Shown piece by piece: positions 15,710-23,056 of a DNA stretch of 64,000 bases. Within the stretch, counting starts at the first letter, position 1, and each line of letters starts with the position of its first letter. The notes below the pieces were generated by a model. It was not told the origin of the DNA, did no database searches, and saw nothing but the letters and a program-made list of their open reading frames with translations. Position numbers and translations under genes: made by a program. The DNA is taken from NCBI GenBank assembly GCA_947853665.1, contig CANTXF010000016.1, forward strand, positions 62,001 through 126,000, given 5' to 3'. The stretch is from an uncultured Deferribacterales bacterium (GTDB lineage: Bacteria > Chrysiogenota > Deferribacteres > Deferribacterales > Mucispirillaceae).

Positions 15710-15736
15710 TTAAGGCGGCTTAAAAAGCCGCCTTAA
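15710..15736 (+). terminator. Hairpin after the SWIM gene
   Basis: A 12-bp perfect stem (TTAAGGCGGCTT/AAGCCGCCTTAA, loop AAA) is present without a clean T-run. It is probably a terminator or transcript-end stabiliser ahead of pyrK. Confidence 0.6.
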
Positions 15737-15797
15737 GGCTTTCCCGCATCTGCACGAAGCCTGCGGCAGGGAAAACCCAAGAGGATAAAAACGCCCG

Positions 15798-16586
15798 ATG
15801 AACGCTCAGATAATATCCAATGCTCCTGTAGGGACGAAATTCGGATATATGGAATTAAAGTGTCCGGAAATCGCTTCCGAAAAAAACGCCGGCCGTTTTT
15901 TTATGGTTTCTGTTCGCAGTGATGAAAAATCCATAGACCCGATTTTAAAAAGACCTTTCGCCATATGCGATATAAAATCGCCGGATACGTTTTCTTTCCT
16001 TTATATGATAGTGGGGCGCGGAACGTCTCTGCTTGCTAAATGCCGGCAGGGAGAATATCTGGGCGTTACCGGGCCGCTTGGAAATTACTTTAAGCTCGAA
16101 AAAAATGCCAGCGTAGCACTTGCGGCCGGAGGCATAGGTATCGCGCCTATGATAATGACGGCTAAGAAACTGCGCGGGCAGGGATGCCGCGTAACGCTTT
16201 TTTACGGAGGCAGGAGCGCTTCCGATATAATAATGCGCGATACGCTGGAAAATATATGCGACGAATTGGTTCCCGTTACGGAAGACGGTTCTTTGGGAAT
16301 AAAAGGGCTTGTAACGGCTCCGATTAAAGAAAGGATATCGGAGTTCAGGAAGGTTTACGCGTGCGGCCCTAACAGAATGCTTATGGCAGTAAACGATATA
16401 TGCTCCGAAGCAGGCACGGATATAGAAGTGTCTCTGGACGAACACATGGCCTGCGGAGTGGGGGCGTGTTTGGGATGTCTTGTGGCCGTAAAGGAAAAAA
16501 CAGGCACGGTTATGAAACGCTGCTGTGTGGAAGGGCCGGTATTTAACGGAGCGAAAATAGACTGGCCGGCTCTTTGCAGAGGGTAG
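15798..16586 (+). CDS. pyrK: Dihydroorotate dehydrogenase electron-transfer subunit PyrK
   Basis: The 262-residue ferredoxin-reductase-type protein has FAD-binding KRPFAICD, GPLGNYF, NAD-binding AAGGIGIAPM, YACGPNRMLMAV and, at the C-terminus, a [2Fe-2S] site CGVGACLGC...CC. PyrK passes electrons from PyrDB to NAD+, and together they form the class 1B dihydroorotate dehydrogenase. It is two bases upstream of pyrD. The leader between the terminator and the ATG contains a further hairpin (CCGCA/TGCGG near 15744-15766), whose role is unknown. Confidence 0.93.
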   Translation: MNAQIISNAPVGTKFGYMELKCPEIASEKNAGRFFMVSVRSDEKSIDPILKRPFAICDIKSPDTFSFLYMIVGRGTSLLAKCRQGEYLGVTGPLGNYFKLEKNASVALAAGGIGIAPMIMTAKKLRGQGCRVTLFYGGRSASDIIMRDTLENICDELVPVTEDGSLGIKGLVTAPIKERISEFRKVYACGPNRMLMAVNDICSEAGTDIEVSLDEHMACGVGACLGCLVAVKEKTGTVMKRCCVEGPVFNGAKIDWPALCRG

Positions 16587-16588
16587 GG

Positions 16589-17506
16589 ATGAGTGAAAGA
16601 CTTAAAATAAATTTATGCGGCGTAGAGTTTAACAACCCGGTAATTGCCGCCAGCGGTACATTCGGATACGGGCTTGAATTTTCGCGCTTTACGGACCTTA
16701 ATAAAATAGGGGGAATATCCGTAAAAGGCATATCCTTAAAAGAAACTTACGGGAACAAAATGCCGAGAATCGCAGAAACAGCCTCCGGCATGCTAAACGC
16801 CATAGGACTGCAAAATATAGGCGCAGAAAAATTCATTTCCGAAAAATTGCCTTTTCTGAAAAAGTACGATACCAGGATAATAGTAAATTTCTGGGGAAAA
16901 ACCATAGAGGAATATACAGAAACAGCCGCCATACTGGATAAAGCGGATATAGACATGCTGGAAATGAATATTTCCTGCCCTAACGTTAAGGAAGGGGGTA
17001 TCGCTTTCTCATCATGTCCTGAAATGACGGAAGAAATAGTTAAAGCGGTCAGAAAGGTTGTAGTTCATAAACCGCTGATAGTTAAGCTCTCTCCCAATAT
17101 AACGGATATAAGGCTCTTTGCGGCAGCCTGTGAAAAATGCGGAGCCGACGCCGTGTCCGTAATAAATACGCTGCTGGGAATGGCCATCGACGTTGAAACC
17201 ATGAAGCCGAAAATAGCCAATATTACCGGAGGGTTAAGCGGCCCCGCGATAAAGCCGGTAGCCGTAAGGATGGTTCATGAAGTGAAAAAAACGGTGCGTA
17301 TTCCCATAATAGGCATGGGAGGCATAGCGTTCTGGGAAGACGCGGCGGAATTTTTTCTGGCCGGAGCTAGCGCTGTGCAGGTAGGCACGGCTAATTTCAG
17401 GGACCCGGATTCCTGCGTAAAAATATCGGAAGGGCTGGACGCATACCTTGAAAGAAAAACTATAAACAACATATCCGAGCTTACCGGAAAGGCGGTTTTA
17501 TATTGA
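16589..17506 (+). CDS. pyrD: Dihydroorotate dehydrogenase catalytic subunit (class 1B)
   Basis: This is an FMN-dependent TIM barrel of 305 residues. NPVIAASGTFGYG near the start, NISCPNVKEGG with the catalytic-base Cys (class 1 type), NTLLGMAID, and GLSGPAIKPVAVRMV and GMGGIAF for phosphate/FMN binding. It oxidises dihydroorotate to orotate. A TTG five codons upstream is also in frame. The ATG at 16589 is chosen since it lies just after the pyrK stop with GCAGAGGG upstream. The rest of the pyrimidine set (pyrR, pyrB, pyrC) is found 20 kb away. Confidence 0.93.
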   Translation: MSERLKINLCGVEFNNPVIAASGTFGYGLEFSRFTDLNKIGGISVKGISLKETYGNKMPRIAETASGMLNAIGLQNIGAEKFISEKLPFLKKYDTRIIVNFWGKTIEEYTETAAILDKADIDMLEMNISCPNVKEGGIAFSSCPEMTEEIVKAVRKVVVHKPLIVKLSPNITDIRLFAAACEKCGADAVSVINTLLGMAIDVETMKPKIANITGGLSGPAIKPVAVRMVHEVKKTVRIPIIGMGGIAFWEDAAEFFLAGASAVQVGTANFRDPDSCVKISEGLDAYLERKTINNISELTGKAVLY

Positions 17507-18375
17507 ATTCCGAGCTTATAGTATCAGATTCCTGGAAAGAATTCAGTTTGATTGATTCCGGCTGGGGCTACCGCCTTGAAAGGTGGGGCGAATACACGCT
17601 TATACGCCCGGACCCTCAAGCGGTATGGGCAAAAAGCAGAGATTCCCGCTGGAGCGCGCCGGACGCCGTTTATAACCGCAGCTCATCCGGAGGCGGCGAA
17701 TGGAAATTTCATAAAGAGCTTCCGGAAGCATGGACTATTTCTTATAAAAATATGGTTTTTAAGGTGCGTCCAACAGGTTTCAAGCACACCGGGCTTTTTC
17801 CCGAGCAGGCGGCAAACTGGGACTGGATATCGGAGACTACTAAAAAACGCCGTGTGGCAAGCGCACTGAATCTTTTCGGCTATTCTGGGGCGGCCACCAT
17901 AGCTTCCGCTCTCGCAGGAGCGTCCACTTGCCATGTAGACGCTTCAAAGGGGGCGGTTAACTGGTGCAAGGAAAATTCCCATTTATCTAAAACTGCGGAC
18001 GGAAAAATACGTCTGATCGTGGACGATTGTATGAAGTTCGTACAAAGGGAAGCCAGACGCGGCAAAAAATACGACGCCATAATAATGGACCCGCCGGCTT
18101 TCGGCCGGGGAGCAGGCGGAGAGGTCTGGAAACTTCAGAATTCGCTGTGGGAGCTTTTTGAAGCGTGCAAGGCCATTCTTTCGGAAAAGCCTGCTTATAT
18201 GCTTATTAATTCCTATACGTCCGGCCTGTCTCCTTTGGCTCTTTATAATATAGCGTCGGACTCCTTCGGCGGCCTTATTAAAAACGGCTCTATTAAATGC
18301 GGAGAAATAGGGCTGCCGTTCAGAAACGGAGAACGCGTGATGCCGTGCGGTATATATTGCCGTCTGCTTTTTTAA
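17503..18375 (+). CDS. Class I SAM-dependent methyltransferase, RlmI/RlmK-like
   Basis: The 290-residue protein resembles the catalytic part of COG1092 23S rRNA methyltransferases. SAM-binding NLFGYSGAATIASA is followed by HVDASKGAVNWCKEN, an acidic DDC motif and the catalytic IIMDPPAFGRG (DPPxF, typical of cytosine-C5 or guanine-N2 rRNA methylation). The N-terminal PUA domain of RlmI is missing and is replaced by a short Trp-rich region. Start is TTG at 17503, overlapping the pyrD stop (TTGA). The target base is not deducible. Confidence 0.8.
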   Translation: MNSELIVSDSWKEFSLIDSGWGYRLERWGEYTLIRPDPQAVWAKSRDSRWSAPDAVYNRSSSGGGEWKFHKELPEAWTISYKNMVFKVRPTGFKHTGLFPEQAANWDWISETTKKRRVASALNLFGYSGAATIASALAGASTCHVDASKGAVNWCKENSHLSKTADGKIRLIVDDCMKFVQREARRGKKYDAIIMDPPAFGRGAGGEVWKLQNSLWELFEACKAILSEKPAYMLINSYTSGLSPLALYNIASDSFGGLIKNGSIKCGEIGLPFRNGERVMPCGIYCRLLF

Positions 18376-18390
18376 GAATACGCAAAAAAT

Positions 18391-18407
18391 GGGGCCTAAA
18401 GGGCCCC
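18391..18407. terminator. Bidirectional hairpin between convergent genes
   Basis: GGGGCC/GGCCCC with loop TAAAG lies between the methyltransferase and purB stops. It is preceded by an A-run, which acts as the U-run for purB transcripts. Confidence 0.65.
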
Positions 18408-18413
18408 GATAGT

Positions 18414-19850
18414 TTATACTTTTAATTCCGTTTTTTTGCCAAGTTCATCTTTATATTTGTTAAGAACCGGGTCTATTTCGGAAGATATAAATTCTTCCGT
18501 TTGCTGTGAAGCGCGTCCGATAAATTCCCTCGGATTCATAAGAGCCGCTATTTCCTCTTCGTCAAGCGGGATTGCCGGATCCTCCGCTATGCGCTTCAGA
18601 AGGTCGTTTTCCATACCGTCCTGTTTTACCCGCATACCTGCGTCCATAGAGTGCTGGCGTATATGCTCGTGCATTTCCTGCCTGTCCGCGCCTTTGGTGA
18701 CGGCTTCCATTATTATGTTTTCAGTAGCCATAAATGGGAGCTCTTCTGAAATGCGTTTGCCTATGATTTTATCATAAACGACTAAACCGCTTGTAATATT
18801 TACGAGAAGATCCAATATGGAATCAGTTGCGAGAAAACTTTCCGCAATGGATAAACGCCTGTTGGCGGAATCGTCCAGAGTACGCTCGAACCATTGCACC
18901 GCGTGAGTGTAATAGGGATTCGCGGAAAGGGATATTACATAACGGGCCAGGGAGCATACGCGTTCGCTCCTCATGGGGTTGCGTTTATAAGCCATGGCGC
19001 TTGAACCTATTTGAGTAGATTCGAAAGGCTCTTCCACCTCTTTAAGATTAGCAAGCAGCCTTATGTCCGTAGCGAGCTTATGGGCGGATTCCGCAATACC
19101 CGCAAGAACAGACACTATCCTGGAATCCTGCTTCCTGGAATACGTCTGGCCTGTAACGCCGAAAGCCTTATCGAAGCCCATTTTTGAAGAAACCAGCTTG
19201 TCCAGCTTCTTTACCTTTTCGTGATCGTTGCGGAAAAGATGCAAAAAAGACGCCTGCGTGCCGGTAGTCCCTTTAACTCCCCTGAAACGTATGCGGTTTA
19301 AAGCGTCCGTCAGATTTTCAATATCCATAAGGAAATCCTGCATCCATAAAGTGGCCCGCTTGCCTACGGTTGTAAGCTGAGCAGGCTGAAAATGAGTAAA
19401 ACCTAGGGTAGGCAGTTCCTTATACCTTAAAGCGAAGGTTTTAAGATTTCCTAAAATGGATATAAGCTTGCCGCGCACCAGCTTTAAAGCGTCGCGCATG
19501 ACTATTATATCAGTATTATCGCCCACATAGGCGCTTGTGGCTCCCAGATGGATTATAGGCATGGCCGCCGGGCATACTTTCCCGAAAGTATGAACGTGCG
19601 CCATAACGTCGTGGCGGAATTTCCTTTCCATTTCTCTGGCGTAATCGAAATCAATATTTTCGATATTGCTTTTCATCTGGTTTATCTGTTCGTCTGTAAT
19701 AGGCAGGCCGAGTTCCTTTTCGGATTCCGCCAGAGCCACCCACAGCCTGCGCCACGTAGTGAATTTTTTGTTGGGAGAAAAAATCTTCAGCATCTCCCTG
19801 GACGCGTATCTTTCTTCAAAAGGGGTCTTAAAAGTGTCGAAGTTTTCCAT
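18414..19850 (-). CDS. purB: Adenylosuccinate lyase, long (animal-like) type
   Basis: The 478-residue fumarase/aspartase-superfamily lyase has the signature GSSAMAYKRNPMRSE around residue 290 (Ala replaces the usual Pro). RHDVMAHVHTFG, HLGATSAYVGDNTD, TLGFTHFQPAQLTTVGKR and QWFERTLDDSANRR complete the active site. It catalyses two steps of purine synthesis: SAICAR to AICAR, and adenylosuccinate to AMP. From memory of family sequences, these blocks follow human ADSL more closely than the shorter B. subtilis or E. coli PurB. It is last in a minus-strand run with the deaminase and HAD genes (7-bp gap). Confidence 0.93.
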   Translation of the reverse strand: MENFDTFKTPFEERYASREMLKIFSPNKKFTTWRRLWVALAESEKELGLPITDEQINQMKSNIENIDFDYAREMERKFRHDVMAHVHTFGKVCPAAMPIIHLGATSAYVGDNTDIIVMRDALKLVRGKLISILGNLKTFALRYKELPTLGFTHFQPAQLTTVGKRATLWMQDFLMDIENLTDALNRIRFRGVKGTTGTQASFLHLFRNDHEKVKKLDKLVSSKMGFDKAFGVTGQTYSRKQDSRIVSVLAGIAESAHKLATDIRLLANLKEVEEPFESTQIGSSAMAYKRNPMRSERVCSLARYVISLSANPYYTHAVQWFERTLDDSANRRLSIAESFLATDSILDLLVNITSGLVVYDKIIGKRISEELPFMATENIIMEAVTKGADRQEMHEHIRQHSMDAGMRVKQDGMENDLLKRIAEDPAIPLDEEEIAALMNPREFIGRASQQTEEFISSEIDPVLNKYKDELGKKTELKV

Positions 19851-19857
19851 CAGACAT

Positions 19858-21111
19858 TTATCCTTTTATTGTTTTAGCCTCGTCACGGGCTTTTTTCTTG
19901 ATTTTTTCCTCGTCTATCGTCGTAAGAACGCGATTTCTCATAAGAGGGCGTCCTTTAACGTAAACGTCGGTAACGTCTCCGCTTTCCGCGGCGTATACGA
20001 GCTGAGATACCGGGTTATATACCGGCGTCATTCGTACGGAATCGAAAGAAAGCACGAAAAAATCGGCAAAATTACCCTTTTTCAGAGAACCGGCATTATC
20101 AAGGCAAAGAGCTTTAGCCGCGTTCGAGGTAGCCATTTCAAGAACGGATGAAGCGGGAAGGGCGCTGGCATCGTCGTTAAATGCTTTATGAAATTTGGAA
20201 ACCGTGGAAATTTCCCCTATAACGGATTGGTCGTTGTTGCTTGCCGCTCCGTCCGTGCCTATCGTAATATTTGCTCCAGCCTTTATAAGCTTTTGTATAG
20301 GCGCAAAGCCGCTCGCCAGCTTTAAATTGCTTTCAAGACAATGGGAAACGTTTACTTTTTTGCGGCCCATCAGAGAAATCTCATCATCCGTCAGATGTAC
20401 GCAGTGGGCGAATATGGAGCCTCTGTAATCAAAAGCTCCGGTTTCATCCATGAGAGACACTGGCGTTTTGCCGTATTTCGCCAGTATCTGTTCGGTTTCG
20501 GCCTTTGTCTCGGCCAGATGGGTATGCAGAAGAAGCCCCTTATCTGAGGCGAATTCAACGCATCCCGCTATGGTATCCGGGCCCACGGTATAAAGAGCGT
20601 GCGGGCATAAAGACGCCTTTACCAGCTCGTCCGGCTCAAATTCCTCCGCCATGCGAAGGGCTTCTTTAGGAGAGCCCATCACTCCGAAGCCTACCACGCC
20701 TCTGATACCGGCGTCCCTGAGAGCGTATGCGGCTTCAAGGCCGTGATAATACATATCGTTTACGCATACGACTCCTGAACGTATGCATTCGGCAGCAGAA
20801 AGAAGAGTATAATTATAAACGAATTCGGGAGAAACGTGTTTTTTTTCGGCGGGCCATATATTTTCCTTGAGCCACGTCATCAGCGTAAGATCATCGGCGA
20901 GACCTCGGAAAGCGGACATCGCCAGATGGGTGTGAGTGTTTATAAGCCCGGGGAATATTGCGGAATTATCAAACTTGACCTTATCATAGGAGAAAAGGGC
21001 GTTTTCATCCCCGGAAATACCTTCGACGACGCCGTTTTCCGTCAATAGCCACGAATTGCGGCGAAGTGACGAATCATACCATATATAATCCGCATAATAG
21101 GCGATTTTCAT
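19858..21111 (-). CDS. mtaD: Amidohydrolase, MTA/SAH deaminase family
   Basis: The 417-residue metal-dependent amidohydrolase of the TrzN/AtzA/MtaD group has NTHTHLAMSAFRGLADDL (metal His pair), the second His region LLHTHLAET, FAHCVHLTDDEI and GTDGAASNN with the metal Asp. These enzymes deaminate 5'-methylthioadenosine, S-adenosylhomocysteine or adenosine to the inosine form, an alternative to nucleosidase-based recycling. Its position just ahead of purB fits a purine-salvage role. The precise substrate is not provable from sequence. Confidence 0.82.
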   Translation of the reverse strand: MKIAYYADYIWYDSSLRRNSWLLTENGVVEGISGDENALFSYDKVKFDNSAIFPGLINTHTHLAMSAFRGLADDLTLMTWLKENIWPAEKKHVSPEFVYNYTLLSAAECIRSGVVCVNDMYYHGLEAAYALRDAGIRGVVGFGVMGSPKEALRMAEEFEPDELVKASLCPHALYTVGPDTIAGCVEFASDKGLLLHTHLAETKAETEQILAKYGKTPVSLMDETGAFDYRGSIFAHCVHLTDDEISLMGRKKVNVSHCLESNLKLASGFAPIQKLIKAGANITIGTDGAASNNDQSVIGEISTVSKFHKAFNDDASALPASSVLEMATSNAAKALCLDNAGSLKKGNFADFFVLSFDSVRMTPVYNPVSQLVYAAESGDVTDVYVKGRPLMRNRVLTTIDEEKIKKKARDEAKTIKG

Positions 21112-21114
21112 TTA

Positions 21115-21777
21115 TTATTCACCATTACCATTATTTATTATGTAATCGTATATTTCAAACGGGGAGGACGCAGTAAAATCGGCCTTTGACAAAATACCGG
21201 AGCCGTAACCGTACCTGCACCAGCACGTTTTTATTCCGGCGGCTCCACCGGAAGCCACGTCGTTTTCACTGTCTCCGATCATTATACAGCTTTCTGGATT
21301 ATAATAAGGAGTTATGGATTTTATAGTTTCAATCACAGGCTCCGGGGAAGGCTTTTTTTCGGAAAAGGTATCGCCGCCGGAAATTTTAGCAAAGAACTTA
21401 TCGAACCCGAAATGGTTTATTATTTTCCTTACAAAAATCTCCGATTTATTGGAGGCGACTCCCATTGTAACGCCTTTTAAAAGCAAGCCTTCAAGCAAAT
21501 CCTCAATACCGCCGTAAGGCCTTGTTTTATCCGTGCAATGAGCGCCGTAGTATGAAAAATAATCGTCCAGCAGCGGCTGCGGGCATTCCTTCGCTCCGGA
21601 CAGCGCCGCGGCTTTGCCGAGAAAAGTTTTAAGACCGTCGCCCATAAATGAAGCAGCTATATTTTCAGACGGAACTTTCATACCGTTTTTTTTCAAAACG
21701 AATTCGAGAGCTCCGTAAATATCCGGCAGCGTATCGAAAAGGGTTCCGTCTAAATCGAACACGGCTATAGCGAACAT
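21115..21777 (-). CDS. HAD-family phosphatase, phosphoglycolate phosphatase-like
   Basis: The 220-residue HAD hydrolase has motif I DLDGTLFDT at 8-16, motif II/III VASNKSEIFVRK and motif IV MIGDSENDV. A helical cap is inserted between I and II, as in Gph and PpaX. It probably acts on a small phosphomonoester such as 2-phosphoglycolate or PPi. It is the first gene of the minus-strand cluster with the deaminase (3-bp gap) and purB, so a nucleotide-related substrate is also possible. Confidence 0.82.
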   Translation of the reverse strand: MFAIAVFDLDGTLFDTLPDIYGALEFVLKKNGMKVPSENIAASFMGDGLKTFLGKAAALSGAKECPQPLLDDYFSYYGAHCTDKTRPYGGIEDLLEGLLLKGVTMGVASNKSEIFVRKIINHFGFDKFFAKISGGDTFSEKKPSPEPVIETIKSITPYYNPESCIMIGDSENDVASGGAAGIKTCWCRYGYGSGILSKADFTASSPFEIYDYIINNGNGE

Positions 21778-21809
21778 GCATAAGTATCCGCAAAAAGCCG
21801 TCCAGCGTC

Positions 21810-21829
21810 AAGTTTAAATTATTAAACTT
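21810..21829. repeat. 20-bp inverted repeat in divergent promoter region
   Basis: AAGTTTAA-ATTA-TTAAACTT has perfect 8-bp arms. It lies about 33 bp upstream of the HAD gene start and could be an operator or a start-proximal hairpin. Confidence 0.35.
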
Positions 21830-21889
21830 TACATAATAGCACTTATCGGACTAATTATTTGTAAATTTACCCTATTGCCGTAAAGCGTC

Positions 21890-21913
21890 AAAATCGCCGA
21901 TTTAAGCGATTTT
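21890..21913. repeat. Second inverted repeat in the same intergenic region
   Basis: AAAATCGC (21890-21897) and GCGATTTT (21906-21913) flank an 8-base spacer. It lies upstream of the plus-strand secreted-protein gene and may be a regulatory dyad. Confidence 0.35.
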
Positions 21914-22001
21914 AGCGATAACAGGTAAAGATAAAAAATAAAAATCGATTACAGGGCTTTTTATGGCTTGCGGCACGGAACGATTTATTTTAATATTTGC
22001 C

Positions 22002-22421
22002 ATGATCAAGAAAATAATAATATTTGCCGCGGTTATTTTTTTTAACGTTCATATCCAGGCCCATGCCGGGTTTCCTGAACCTTACAGCGCGGAAAAAGAC
22101 ATAACGGACCGGGACATCACTTTTGCTCTTAAAGAAAATTCCGTTACGGTGTCTTATTCGAGGCCTGCCGTTCCTATGAAGCCTTTTGATATTTCCTTTA
22201 AATTCCGCGTGGATAACGTCAAAAGCCTTTCATATTCAACTAATATGAAAATGAATATGGGACGCTATATATTCTCTCCAAAGCCTGCTGACGGTATTTA
22301 CTCCGTAACTCCCGTTCTGCCGAAATGCGGCTCGGGAAGTTCCTTATGGTACGGAAAGCTCGATATAACCTATAATTCCGGAGCCACGGAAAGCCTGGTA
22401 TTTTTTTATAATGTAAAATGA
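22002..22421 (+). CDS. Secreted Met-rich protein, FixH/YtkA-like, unknown function
   Basis: The 139-residue product starts with a clear signal peptide (MIKK, then a hydrophobic stretch ending near HAHA) and a beta-rich body. The motif NMKMNMGRY, followed later by VLPKCGSGSSLWYG, resembles the MxxMG-type segment of YtkA/FixH-like periplasmic domains. Several Met and one Cys could bind copper. An ATG at 21963 adds 13 residues and has a better AGGG site but would spoil the signal peptide. It overlaps the next gene by four bases (ATGA), and both face the cbb3 assembly operon, so a role in oxidase copper supply is likely but unproven. Confidence 0.6.
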   Translation: MIKKIIIFAAVIFFNVHIQAHAGFPEPYSAEKDITDRDITFALKENSVTVSYSRPAVPMKPFDISFKFRVDNVKSLSYSTNMKMNMGRYIFSPKPADGIYSVTPVLPKCGSGSSLWYGKLDITYNSGATESLVFFYNVK

Positions 22422-23056
22422 TAGAAATACCGGCATTTTTCATAATAGGCCTTACGGGCGGTTTCGGCCACTGTGTGCTTATGTGCCATCCTTTCGTTTT
22501 ATACGTTTCGGGCAGATACTCCGCTTCAAGGGCCGGATATTCCATGCTGATACCTCATATTTATTACAATCTGGGAAGGATACTTACGTATTCCGCCCTG
22601 GGCGCGGCAGCGGGTTTTCTGGGAAGCGTGGTTCAATATGCCGGGGCTTTTACCGGCGTTCAAAAGCTGGCCGCAATTTTGGGTGGGATTCTGCTGACAG
22701 TATTTGCCGCTCTGTCTTTATCGGGAATCTCCGGCGCGTTTTTCCCTGCAAAGCTTAATATATCGAAATATATATCCCGTTTCGAGCCGCCAAATCCCCT
22801 TTTTCTCGGCCTTATGCTTGGATTGCTTCCATGCGGGCTGAGCATGGGTGCGGTAATAGGAGCGGCGTCCTCCGGAAGCGCCTTTACGGGCGCCCTTCTG
22901 CTTTTTGCTTTCGGCATCGGAACGTCGGCGGCAATGATGACTATGGCATTATTCGGCAATCTTGCCTTAAAATACAGCGTTATCTTAAAAAAAGCCGGCG
23001 GCATTTTGCTTTTTATTATGGGCGCTTATTTTATATATATGGGAGTATCTTTTTAA
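22418..23056 (+). CDS. SafE/TauE-like (COG2836) membrane protein, probable copper/oxidase assembly
   Basis: The 212-residue protein has six predicted membrane segments. It contains TGGFGHCVLMCHPFVLY at 13-29 (a GHCxxMCxP metal-type motif), YYNLGRILTYSALGAAAGF, and a second internal repeat LGLLPCGLSMGAVIGAA. This family (sulfite exporter-like, DsbD-type fold) is repeatedly found beside cbb3 oxidase and CcoI genes. It overlaps the preceding secreted protein by ATGA and the convergent ccoI 3' end by 4 bp. Transported ion not known; copper is inferred from context. Confidence 0.78.
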   Translation: MIEIPAFFIIGLTGGFGHCVLMCHPFVLYVSGRYSASRAGYSMLIPHIYYNLGRILTYSALGAAAGFLGSVVQYAGAFTGVQKLAAILGGILLTVFAALSLSGISGAFFPAKLNISKYISRFEPPNPLFLGLMLGLLPCGLSMGAVIGAASSGSAFTGALLLFAFGIGTSAAMMTMALFGNLALKYSVILKKAGGILLFIMGAYFIYMGVSF

